Positions 18,532 through 26,179 of a stretch of 27,953 bases of DNA are shown piece by piece. The notes under the pieces were generated by a model. The model was given only the letters and a program-made list of their open reading frames with translations. It searched no databases and was not told the DNA's origin. Every line of letters starts with the position of its first letter. Positions within the stretch are counted from its first letter, which is position 1. Origin of the DNA: JACKFB01 sp041389525 (GTDB lineage Bacteria; Myxococcota_A; UBA9042; PHBI01; JACKFB01); NCBI GenBank assembly GCA_041389525.1, contig JAWKRR010000080.1, positions 1 to 27,953 on the forward strand. Direction: 5' to 3'. The position numbers and the translations under genes are program-made.

Positions 18532-21500
18532 GGCTCCAACCCGTCGGCCAGGGGCAGCGCCTCCAGCGCCATGAACTCCCGAAGCTCCTCGCCGGCGATG
18601 GCCTCGAGCGGGCTTTTTGTCAGGCGGTAGCAGGTGTATCGCTGGGTCAGGAACTCCTGTTCCCAGACCACCTCGGGCTCGAAGACCGCCAGCGCGTCGC
18701 GGCAAAGTGCGGGGAAATCCGCCCCGGCCACCGTCAGCCGCACCCGCGTCCGCAGGTAGTCCAGCACGCTGACCGAGAAGCGCTCCGACAGCGCCGCGCT
18801 CAGCGCCGCCGCGGCCGCCGGAGCCTTTGGCGCCAGCTCGACCGCCAGCTCGAGCGCGCGCACCATGGCCGGCCGAAAGGGCCACGGGTCGGCGCGATAC
18901 GCCACCAGCGCCTCGACCAGCGCGCGCACCGCCGGCCCCCCAGCGCCACGGGTCGCGTGCCAGCGGGCCAGCAGCGCCAAGGCCAAGGTCGGCTGCGTCG
19001 CCCGCAGCGGCGCCACGACCTGCTCGAAGTCCGCACTCCCCGCCCGCGCGGCCGCCTCGGCCACCAGCACCTGGTCGATGGGGGCGTGTGGCGCCTCGGT
19101 CTGCTCGGCCCAGAGCCGCCCGGCCGCCGCCACCTGCCCGCTCGCGTATGCCGCCCGCGCCTTCATCCGCGCGCTCGCCGCCTCGCCCAGCCCGCCGATC
19201 TCTTGGGGCTGCCGCTCGTCGTACAGCGTCCGCGCCGTCCGCAGCTCCGCCGCCATCCGCCAGTCCACCGCCGCGCCGCGGGACTGCGGCCGGTCCTCGC
19301 CACGGGCCGACGCCAGGGCGCGCAGCTCGTTGGCGTCGAAGAGATTGCGGCGCCCGACGTTGCGCGCGAAGGCGAACTCGATGTGGTTCAGGTCGTCGGT
19401 GTTTCGCGGCACCCCGGGCAGCGCCGCGATGGCCCGGCTCAGCTCGGAGTTGGCGATAAACCCGCTGTAAAAGCCCTCGATGCCCTCCATGCCCCAGGCG
19501 TTGGCCATCGCGCGCTTGAACGACTCGGCCCCCACCCGCCGCCGCACCTGGTCCAGGTCGTGGACGATGGGCGAGGGGCTGGCCACCAGCAGCAGGTCGC
19601 TGCCCGCGCGGGTCTCCCAGGTCTCGACGTGCGGAAAGACCGACGCCAGCGTGGCGTACACCGTGCGGACGGTCTCCGAGCTGACCTCGTAGCCCTGCAG
19701 CCACTGCAGGAAGATGCCGTCCTCCGGCATGTGGCTGGCCGCCGCCTCGTAAAGCTCGCGGGTGAAGAGGCTCGCGATCCCGGCCCGGTAAGGGTTTGAG
19801 GGCTCCGAGAAGATGATGTCGTAGCGCTCGCGCGTGGTCGACAGCACCTCGCGGGCGTCGTCGTAGACGATGTGAACGTTGGCGAGGTCCAGCACGCCCT
19901 CGTTGACCGGGGTGCACACGCGCGCCACGTCCGCGATGGCGGCCTCCAACTCCACGACGTCGACCCGCTCCATGCCCGGCTCGCGCGCCAACCAGCCCGC
20001 CGTGCTGCCGGTGCCCAGCCCGATGACCAGAGCGCGTTTGGGCGCAGGGTGGAGGGCGGCGCCGACCAACCCCGCCATCACCTGGGTCGCCGCGTCGCCG
20101 CGCGCGTTGCCGTCGGACTTCCCGTGCACCAAGAACGCGTAGCCGTCGGAGGCGTGGAGCGCGACGCTGCTCTCGACGCCATCGGCCTCCCAGACGATGG
20201 CGCGGCGGCGGTTCTGCAGCATGTTGCGAAGCTCGTTGTCGCCCTCGAAGGTGGCGGCGAGTCGGGCGGCGCCGATGGGGCTGTGACGCCAGGCGGCCGT
20301 AGGACCTCGGGCGGTGGTTAGACCGACCGCCAAGAGCAGGGTCAGCAGGGGCAGGGCGAGGGCGGCCGGGGAGCGCACGCGGCCGACGATCAGTGAGGCG
20401 CCACCTAGCAAAACGAGACCGCCGACCACCACGACCCAGAGGGTGGGGGCCGAGAGCAGCGGGATGAGGACGAAGCCGCCCAGCAGCGAGCCGACGATGG
20501 CGCCCGCGGTGTTGTAGGCGTAGGCGTCGCCGAGGTGGCGGCCGACCTGGGCGCGGCCTGAACCGAGCAGGGCGACAAGCAGCGGGAACTGATAGCCGGC
20601 GACGATGGAGGTGGGCAGCACGACCAGGGAGGCGATCATCGCCCAACCGGCCACCAGGGCGGGGTAGCCGAGGTTGCCAAGCTCGCGCGAGAACATGGCG
20701 AGGACGGCGATGCGGTCGCCGGCGGCGTAGGGGATGGCCATGAAGACGGCTTCGAGGGCGCAGGTGAGCGCCAGCAGCGCCAGGGTGGGGCGGTGCGAGC
20801 GGGCGCCGACGCCGTAGAGGGCGCCGCCCAGGGCGATGCCGGCCAGGACGACCGCGAGGATGAGGCCGAAGGTGTAGGAGGAGCCGCCGAGGATGGGGGC
20901 GAGCATCCGGTACCAGACCAGCTCCATCGCGAGGAAGGCGAAGCCGACGACGGCGGAGGCGAAGAGGACGAAGCGGGCCGGGGCGTGGAGGGGGGCGCCG
21001 CCGAGGTCGGGCGCGGCTGGGGTGGCGGTGGCCTCGGGGGCTGGGGCGGCGGCCGGCTCGGGCGGGAGCGCGCCGCCGCGAGCGAAGGCCCGGCGCGCGA
21101 CCAGCAGGGCGCCGGCGGCGACCAGACCGTTGAGCAAGCACGCGGCCCAGAGCGTGCCGCGGGTGCCGACGGTCTCCAGGGCGACGAAGCTGGCGATGAA
21201 CGCTCCGCTCACCGCGCCGGCCGTGTTCGCGGCGTAGAGGCGAGCCGTGGTGCGACGCCCGAGATCCCCGGCCCGCTCCACAGAGCGCACGGCCGCGGGC
21301 AGGGTGCCACCCATCAAAAACGTAGGTATTCCCAGCACAATCGCGGACAGGAGCAGGCGAAAGAGGGTGCCGCCGCCGAGGCCGAGGACCGTGCGCCCGC
21401 CCGCGGCGAGGTACATGCCGCGGACGGCGTCGATGAGGAAGGGGCTGAGGGCGGCGGCGAGGGCGACGCCAAGCTCGAGGCGGGCGTAGAGGCGCAGGGG

Positions 21501-21761
21501 TTGCGGGCTGGCGTCGGCGCGGCGGCCGAGGAGCAGCCCGCCGAGGCCGAGGCCGCCCATGAAGAGGGCCAGGACGACGGAGGAGGCCGCGGTGCTGGCG
21601 CCGAAGACGAGGCGTAGCTCGCGCATCCAGACGACCTGGTAGACCAGGGCCGCGAAGCCGGAGCCGGCCAAGAAGAGCGCCACCAGCAGGGCGGAGGGCG
21701 CGGGCGAGCCGGCGGCGGGGGCGGGCGGCGCGGCGGGCGATGGTCCGGGCGCGACTTCCAA
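18528..21761 (-). CDS. Membrane-fused spermidine synthase-like methyltransferase-fold protein with long helical tail
   Basis: This 1077-residue protein has three parts. Residues about 22-485 are a polytopic membrane region of roughly 12 segments made of two similar halves: compare FAALVYQVVWMRELRLVFG with FAFLAMELVWYRMLAPILG, and YAANTAGAVSGAF with YAYNTAGAIVGSL. Residues about 525-730 are a spermidine synthase-like Rossmann domain with nucleotide-binding loop VIGLGTGSTAGW (579-590), Glu604, Asp634-Asp635 and DIIFSEPSNPYRAG (648-661). The last 340 residues are helical and TPR-like. Family knowledge: such fusions are annotated as fused MFS/spermidine synthases, but polyamine synthesis is rarely shown; SEPSNP replaces the usual Asp-containing catalytic motif. 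The start is TTG 21761 with GGGAG 8 nt upstream; the next Met lies inside the first membrane segment. Its TGA overlaps the start of the ankyrin gene. Confidence 0.88.
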   Translation of the reverse strand: MEVAPGPSPAAPPAPAAGSPAPSALLVALFLAGSGFAALVYQVVWMRELRLVFGASTAASSVVLALFMGGLGLGGLLLGRRADASPQPLRLYARLELGVALAAALSPFLIDAVRGMYLAAGGRTVLGLGGGTLFRLLLSAIVLGIPTFLMGGTLPAAVRSVERAGDLGRRTTARLYAANTAGAVSGAFIASFVALETVGTRGTLWAACLLNGLVAAGALLVARRAFARGGALPPEPAAAPAPEATATPAAPDLGGAPLHAPARFVLFASAVVGFAFLAMELVWYRMLAPILGGSSYTFGLILAVVLAGIALGGALYGVGARSHRPTLALLALTCALEAVFMAIPYAAGDRIAVLAMFSRELGNLGYPALVAGWAMIASLVVLPTSIVAGYQFPLLVALLGSGRAQVGRHLGDAYAYNTAGAIVGSLLGGFVLIPLLSAPTLWVVVVGGLVLLGGASLIVGRVRSPAALALPLLTLLLAVGLTTARGPTAAWRHSPIGAARLAATFEGDNELRNMLQNRRRAIVWEADGVESSVALHASDGYAFLVHGKSDGNARGDAATQVMAGLVGAALHPAPKRALVIGLGTGSTAGWLAREPGMERVDVVELEAAIADVARVCTPVNEGVLDLANVHIVYDDAREVLSTTRERYDIIFSEPSNPYRAGIASLFTRELYEAAASHMPEDGIFLQWLQGYEVSSETVRTVYATLASVFPHVETWETRAGSDLLLVASPSPIVHDLDQVRRRVGAESFKRAMANAWGMEGIEGFYSGFIANSELSRAIAALPGVPRNTDDLNHIEFAFARNVGRRNLFDANELRALASARGEDRPQSRGAAVDWRMAAELRTARTLYDERQPQEIGGLGEAASARMKARAAYASGQVAAAGRLWAEQTEAPHAPIDQVLVAEAAARAGSADFEQVVAPLRATQPTLALALLARWHATRGAGGPAVRALVEALVAYRADPWPFRPAMVRALELAVELAPKAPAAAAALSAALSERFSVSVLDYLRTRVRLTVAGADFPALCRDALAVFEPEVVWEQEFLTQRYTCYRLTKSPLEAIAGEELREFMALEALPLADGLEP

Positions 21762-21867
21762 GGCGCGGCTCCCTTGGCGTGGGGGCGAGGGCGCGGGCAG
21801 CGAGCGCGCGCGAGGGCAGAGCCTAAGCGGGGCGGCGCGCTTTCGCCACCGGGGCTGGCGACAAAGG

Positions 21868-21911
21868 GTTACCGGAGCGCCGGGCGGCCGCGCGATGCTG
21901 AGAGTTACCGG
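21868..21911. repeat. Direct repeat GTTACCGG in a divergent intergenic region
   Basis: GTTACCGG occurs at 21868-21875 and 21904-21911, 36 bp apart, each followed by a GC-rich (A/C)GC stretch. They lie in the 212-bp gap between the divergent 21761 and 21974 genes. They could be binding sites for a regulator. No other structure was seen in this gap apart from a TATGGT -10-like box at 21941-21946. Confidence 0.3.
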
Positions 21912-21973
21912 CGCCGATCGCGCCCAACCTGCGCCTCCGCTATGGTCGGGGCGACTCGCAGCCGAGGAAATCC

Positions 21974-23344
21974 ATGACGCGCCACGCCACGTTCGCCCTT
22001 GCCATCGCCCTCACGTGCGCCTTCGGGTGCGGAGAGTCCGACAGCGTCGCCGACGTGTTGAGCGACGCCGCGCCAGACGCTGCCGACGTCGCGCCCGACG
22101 CGACACCCGACGCCGCCCCGGACGCGGTCGCCGACGCGACGCCCGACGCTGACGCCGCGCAGCCGCCGCCCACGGCCTGCAAGGCCTCCGAAAAGGTAGC
22201 AAACGCCTACGTCCCAGAAGGGTTCTGCGCGTCGGCGTGGGCGACCGGGCTCGGCCAGCCCCGCGGCATCTTCGTGGCGCCGTCCGGGGACGTCCTCGTC
22301 GTGGAGCGCCAGAAGGCCCAGGTCACGGTGCTCTGGGACGACGACGGCGACCGCGTCTCAGGTCCCACCGAGCGCGCGCTGCTCGCCAAGGCGTCCGGCC
22401 TGAACCACGGCGTCACCGTGCACGGCGGCTTCCTCTACGCGTCGAGCGCGACGACCGTCTTCCGCTGGGCCTACGCCGACGGGGCCCGCAGCGACCTGGG
22501 CGCGCCCACCACCCTCATCAAGGGCATCCCGTCCGGCGGGCACTCCACGCGCACCCTCGTCATTGACGCCGCCGGGCTGCTCTACGTCAGCGTCGGCTCG
22601 GCCGGCAACGTGGACTCCAACTCCGACCGCTCGCGCATCCGCCGCTTCCCCTTGGCCTCCATCCCCGAGTCGGGCGTGAACTTCGCTGACGGCGAGGTCT
22701 TCGCCGACGGCCTCCGCAACGAGGTGGGCCTGGACTTCGACGGCCAGGGCCGCCTGTGGGGCGTGCAGAACGGCGTCGACAACCTGCAGCGCGCCGACCT
22801 TGGCGGCGACATCCACGACGACAACCCGGCCGAAGAGCTCAGCCTCTTCGACACCGCCGGCCGCCACTACGGCTACCCTTACTGCTGGAGCGAGTTCATC
22901 CTGCCCGCCGGCGTCGGCGACGGCCCCGGGGCGCAGTGGGCGCACCCCCAGTTCATCAACGACGGCACCCACACCGACGCCTGGTGCAAGAACCCGGCGA
23001 ACGTCGTCGCGCCGCAGCTGGCCATGCAGGCCCACGCGGCCCCGCTGGACCTGGAGTTCTACGACGGCGCGGCCTTCCCGGCCGACTACCGGGGCGACCT
23101 CTTCATCAGCTTCCACGGTAGCTGGAACCGCACCGTCCCCACCGGCTACAAGGTGGTTCGCGTCCACTTCGACAACGGAAAACCCCAGGATCCGACGCCC
23201 TTTTTCGAGTACTCGGGCGCCGGCGACATCGCCGCGGCGTGGCCCCACCGCCCCGTCGGCGTGCGGGTGGGCAAGGAGGGCCAGCTCTTCGTGACCAGCG
23301 ATGGCTCCGGCACCGTGTTCGTCATCGGCTACGACGGGAAGTAG
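21974..23344 (+). CDS. Sorbosone/glucose dehydrogenase-like (PQQ-type propeller) lipoprotein
   Basis: This 456-residue predicted lipoprotein has signal MTRHATFALAIALTCAFGC (Cys19), an Asp/Ala/Pro linker (about 20-65) and a six-bladed propeller domain of the glucose/sorbosone dehydrogenase family. Family-like segments are GLGQPRGIFVAPSGDVLVVER, GLNHGVTVHGGFLYAS, GGHSTRTLVID followed by LYVSVGSAGN, GLRNEVGLDFDGQGRLWGVQNG and FHGSWNRTVPTGYKVVRV. Soluble relatives oxidise sugars with PQQ in the periplasm; whether this copy binds PQQ or has enzyme activity is not decided by the sequence. The start is supported by GAGGA 7 nt before ATG 21974. It is monocistronic, divergent from the spermidine synthase-like gene and convergent with the next lipoprotein gene, with a hairpin between. 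Confidence 0.9.
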   Translation: MTRHATFALAIALTCAFGCGESDSVADVLSDAAPDAADVAPDATPDAAPDAVADATPDADAAQPPPTACKASEKVANAYVPEGFCASAWATGLGQPRGIFVAPSGDVLVVERQKAQVTVLWDDDGDRVSGPTERALLAKASGLNHGVTVHGGFLYASSATTVFRWAYADGARSDLGAPTTLIKGIPSGGHSTRTLVIDAAGLLYVSVGSAGNVDSNSDRSRIRRFPLASIPESGVNFADGEVFADGLRNEVGLDFDGQGRLWGVQNGVDNLQRADLGGDIHDDNPAEELSLFDTAGRHYGYPYCWSEFILPAGVGDGPGAQWAHPQFINDGTHTDAWCKNPANVVAPQLAMQAHAAPLDLEFYDGAAFPADYRGDLFISFHGSWNRTVPTGYKVVRVHFDNGKPQDPTPFFEYSGAGDIAAAWPHRPVGVRVGKEGQLFVTSDGSGTVFVIGYDGK

Positions 23345-23345
23345 G

Positions 23346-23384
23346 CCGCGATTCGCACCAGACGTTCGGGCACGGGAATCGCGG
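23346..23384. terminator. Bidirectional terminator-like inverted repeat
   Basis: CCGCGATTC (23346-23354) and GAATCGCGG (23376-23384) form a perfect 9-bp inverted repeat with a 21-nt loop. It fills the 48-bp gap between two convergent genes (stops at 23344 and 23393). There is no T-tract, so termination is inferred from position and symmetry. Confidence 0.5.
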
Positions 23385-23392
23385 GCTAGGCC

Positions 23393-25021
23393 TCACTCGC
23401 CCCACTTGGACGGGTCGGCGATGACGGCGCAGTCGACCAGCGGCGCGCCGTCGGCGCTGCGCAGCGGCGAGTCGCAGTACTCCAGCAGGAAGGCCATCTC
23501 CTCTGGCCGCACCGCGGTGACCCGCTCGGGCTGCAGCGGGATCGGGCCGTCGCCGACCGTGGCCGCCCAGGCGTCCCAGTAAGGCCAGCCCTCGAAATGC
23601 TCGACGCTGGCCGTGTACTGGTCGCGCACCAGCCGCGCCTCCTCGTGGGTCAGGGGCAGGCCCGCCGCCGCGGCCGCCAGCAAGAACGCCGCCGCGTCCG
23701 CGTCCCACACCGGGTCGTCGCGGTGGGGCTGCTCGGGGTCGTGCAGCACCGCGTCCGCGCGCGTCGCCAGGCCCTCCATGAGCCCCTTCGCCGCCGCGTC
23801 CTCACCCGCCGAGATCGTGCTGGTCAGCGCCGCGATGTGGAAAAACCGGATGATGGCGTAGTTGAAGAAGTGCCCCTGGGTCGCGATGAGCTCGTAGAGA
23901 TTCCCGCTGCCCTGCTCGCAGTCCAGGCCGTCGGTCCCCTGCCCGGCGATAAGCGAGGCGCCCAGCTTGGCGTTGCACTCGGCGTTGGGGTCGGCGATCT
24001 CGTAGAGCACGAAGCTGGCGAGATCCTTGACCAACCCGTCCTCGGGCTTGGTCGGCACCACCGCCTTCCCGTCCGCGTACTTCGTGCGGATCTGGTAGCC
24101 GCTGGCCACGATGTCGGCGGCGAACCCCTCCATATACTCAAGCGCCATCTGGGCGGCGTCGCGCACCGACTGGTCCTTCGCCTCGGCGACGGCGCGGCGC
24201 AACGCCGGCACGACGCGGAACATGTGAGGCACGTCGTCCTTGCTGCGCTGGTTGACCAGCCAGATGTCACCCCAGGTCGGGTTGTCGGGGTTGTGGATGA
24301 TCGACGCGTTCCACGCCTCCTCGTCGCGGCGCACAGGGCCGTAGTCGATGGCGACCTTGCGCCCGCCGACGGTCTCGTAGCTGTGGTCGTGGCTGAACAC
24401 GGCCCGCGCCTGCAGGTAGGGCACGGGGTCCGCCGGCCCGAACTCCATGGCCTTGGCCAGGGCCACCAGCCCGCGCGAGTACTGCTCGACGATCCAGCGC
24501 ATGTCCTCGTCGCCGGTCATCAGGTAGCCCGAGATGGCGTTCGACAGCACCTTGCAGGTCCGCAGGGTGAGGTTGTCGGCCCGCCCCGTGTGGGTAAAGG
24601 TCACGGTATCGCCGGACTTCTCGACCTTTGTGTCCTGCCACCACAGGGCGTAGTGGAACTGCCCCTGGGGGTTGGAGACGTCGAGGCCGTGGCTGGTCAG
24701 GCGCACCCAGCGGAAGTACTGCGTCGACTTCCAAAAACCGGTGATCCGCTTGGTAAAATCGCGGATCTCCTGGTCGGTCAGCGGCTCGCCGGCTTGGGCC
24801 CTGGGCACACGCCAGATCGGGGCGGTGGGCGTGTCCGTCTCGGTGTCGACCGACACGTCGGAGACCACGTCGCCGGCCACGTCGGGCACGGCGTCCGCCA
24901 CCGCGTCCGGCGCGACGTCCGTCACCGCGTCGGGGCTCAGGTCCGCGCCCGCCTGGGTGCCGCCTCCGCAGCCCGCCGCGAGCCACAGGCCCAAGCCCAA
25001 TCGCCAGTATCCGCCGCGCAT
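23393..25021 (-). CDS. Large secreted lipoprotein of unknown family
   Basis: This 542-residue predicted lipoprotein has a short signal MRGGYWRLGLGLWLAAGC (Cys18, AAGC) and a long Asp/Ala/Val/Pro linker (about 20-65, repeats of the DAVADAVPDV type). A single large, mostly helical domain (about 70-540) follows, with many aromatic residues and conserved-looking stretches such as YFRWVRLTSHGLDVSNPQG and WNASIIHNPDNPTWGDIW. Repeated helical pairs suggest an alpha-helical toroid of the glycosidase or lyase type, but I see no family signature, so the function is unknown. The start is fixed by GGAGG 7 nt before ATG 25021. A TATCGT -10-like box lies at 25051-25056 (minus strand). It converges on the sorbosone dehydrogenase-like gene. 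Confidence 0.85.
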   Translation of the reverse strand: MRGGYWRLGLGLWLAAGCGGGTQAGADLSPDAVTDVAPDAVADAVPDVAGDVVSDVSVDTETDTPTAPIWRVPRAQAGEPLTDQEIRDFTKRITGFWKSTQYFRWVRLTSHGLDVSNPQGQFHYALWWQDTKVEKSGDTVTFTHTGRADNLTLRTCKVLSNAISGYLMTGDEDMRWIVEQYSRGLVALAKAMEFGPADPVPYLQARAVFSHDHSYETVGGRKVAIDYGPVRRDEEAWNASIIHNPDNPTWGDIWLVNQRSKDDVPHMFRVVPALRRAVAEAKDQSVRDAAQMALEYMEGFAADIVASGYQIRTKYADGKAVVPTKPEDGLVKDLASFVLYEIADPNAECNAKLGASLIAGQGTDGLDCEQGSGNLYELIATQGHFFNYAIIRFFHIAALTSTISAGEDAAAKGLMEGLATRADAVLHDPEQPHRDDPVWDADAAAFLLAAAAAGLPLTHEEARLVRDQYTASVEHFEGWPYWDAWAATVGDGPIPLQPERVTAVRPEEMAFLLEYCDSPLRSADGAPLVDCAVIADPSKWGE

Positions 25022-25100
25022 ACGTCCCCTCCAGTCGTGCTAGGCGGCGGACGATAGCATCGCGCGCCGCCAGGGACGACCGGAGAAGACCAGCCGGAGC

Positions 25101-26000
25101 TTAGGCCACCGCGCCGCGCACGATCAGCTTCCGCGCGACGAAGGCCAGCGGGACCCCTGCCAGTCCGCCGACCGCCAGCGCGCCAAAGCCCGCCCCGAAC
25201 GCCGTCTTGGTCAGCGTCCCCGGGGCAAACCAGTCCGCGAAGAGCAGCGCGAACACCACGGCCCCAAGCGCGAGCGGCGCCAGGTAGGTACGGCCGCGCT
25301 TTCTGGCGAGGGCGTCGACGACCAACGCCAGCAAGACCACGGGCGCAGACCACAGGATGAGGTCCCGCGGGGCCGGCGGCGCGCGGCGCACCTCGACATG
25401 CACGGGTGCCCGAGCGCTGGCGGCCGTCGTGTCGAGCGCGAGGGCCGCGCCCTTGGAGAGGTCGGCGCTGGTGTTCCAGATGATGTCATGGTGCGGCACC
25501 ACGCCCGCCGACCGCCGCCCATGGCGCGTCTCGTCGGAGAACACGCCCCGGTGTACCAGCGCGCTCTGCCCCGCGGGGGTCAGCTGCATCACCACGTCGC
25601 TGCGCCCCTCTTTGTCCGGCAGACCGTGGGCGTACACGATGACGCCGACCGGTCCGTCGCTGAGCGGCGGGATGGCGATCGACTCCCCGCGGGCGACGAT
25701 CTCGCCGGACGCGATGCTCCCGTCCGGCCCCAGGATGCGCACCGGCGCCGTCAGCGCCACGGCCAGCGCGGCCACCAGCGTGACGCCGACGGCCACGTTC
25801 AGCGTCGAACCCAGCCGCGCGCGGCGTGCGTTGAAGGCCACCGCGGCCAGAGGCGCCGCCACCGCAACCAGGAGCAGCGGCCAACCCACCGTGCCGTCGG
25901 GCAGCCAGCCCAAGTACCACGCCAAGAAGAGCCCACCACCGACCAGCGCGAAGACCAGCGGCCTGAGCCACCCCTCCCAGTGCTCGCGAAAACCGTACAC
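25101..26000 (-). CDS. Six-TM membrane protein with extracytoplasmic beta-rich domain, unknown function
   Basis: This 299-residue protein has three N-terminal membrane segments (for example PLVFALVGGGLFLAWYLGWL and LLLVAVAAPLAAVAF), then a hydrophilic domain (about 85-200) with beta-like stretches (VGVIVYAHGLPDKEGRSDVV, PVHVEVRRAPP). Three more membrane segments follow (for example LILWSAPVVLLALVVDAL and YLAPLALGAVVFALLFADWF), and it ends with a short basic tail. I do not recognise the family. GTG 26000 was chosen because GGAGG lies 7 nt upstream and the protein then starts just before the first membrane segment; the frame is open to 26312 but reads as Arg-rich GC-driven sequence. It ends 79 bp before the 25021 lipoprotein start on the same strand, so co-transcription is possible. 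Confidence 0.78.
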   Translation of the reverse strand: MYGFREHWEGWLRPLVFALVGGGLFLAWYLGWLPDGTVGWPLLLVAVAAPLAAVAFNARRARLGSTLNVAVGVTLVAALAVALTAPVRILGPDGSIASGEIVARGESIAIPPLSDGPVGVIVYAHGLPDKEGRSDVVMQLTPAGQSALVHRGVFSDETRHGRRSAGVVPHHDIIWNTSADLSKGAALALDTTAASARAPVHVEVRRAPPAPRDLILWSAPVVLLALVVDALARKRGRTYLAPLALGAVVFALLFADWFAPGTLTKTAFGAGFGALAVGGLAGVPLAFVARKLIVRGAVA

Positions 26001-26132
26001 GTCGCCCCCTCCATCGCGCGGCGCGACCCGACGACCGGGCCACCGGCGCGCTTCGTATCGCAAGCGCGCCTCAACGTCACTATCCCGTCGCTCTATTCCC
26101 GCGGCGCGCTCGGTCACACCTCGCGGCGGGCG

Positions 26133-26138
26133 TATAGT
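26133..26138 (+). promoter_or_regulatory. Probable -10 element for the six-fold Cys-module lipoprotein
   Basis: TATAGT (five of six match to TATAAT) lies 41 nt before GTG 26180. If transcription starts about 7 nt downstream of it, the ATG at 26141 is excluded as a start, which supports GTG 26180. No clear -35 was seen. Confidence 0.35.
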
Positions 26139-26179
26139 GGATGGTGCCGACAACCGTCGTCCTTTGCGTGAGGTGTCCC

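Noticed and set aside
18532..21141. Long open frame continuing upstream from the ankyrin gene
   Set aside because: It overlaps the spermidine synthase-like gene in another frame on the same strand and encodes Arg/Ala/Gly-rich nonsense. The GTG at 18531 with GTGA overlap is the credible start.
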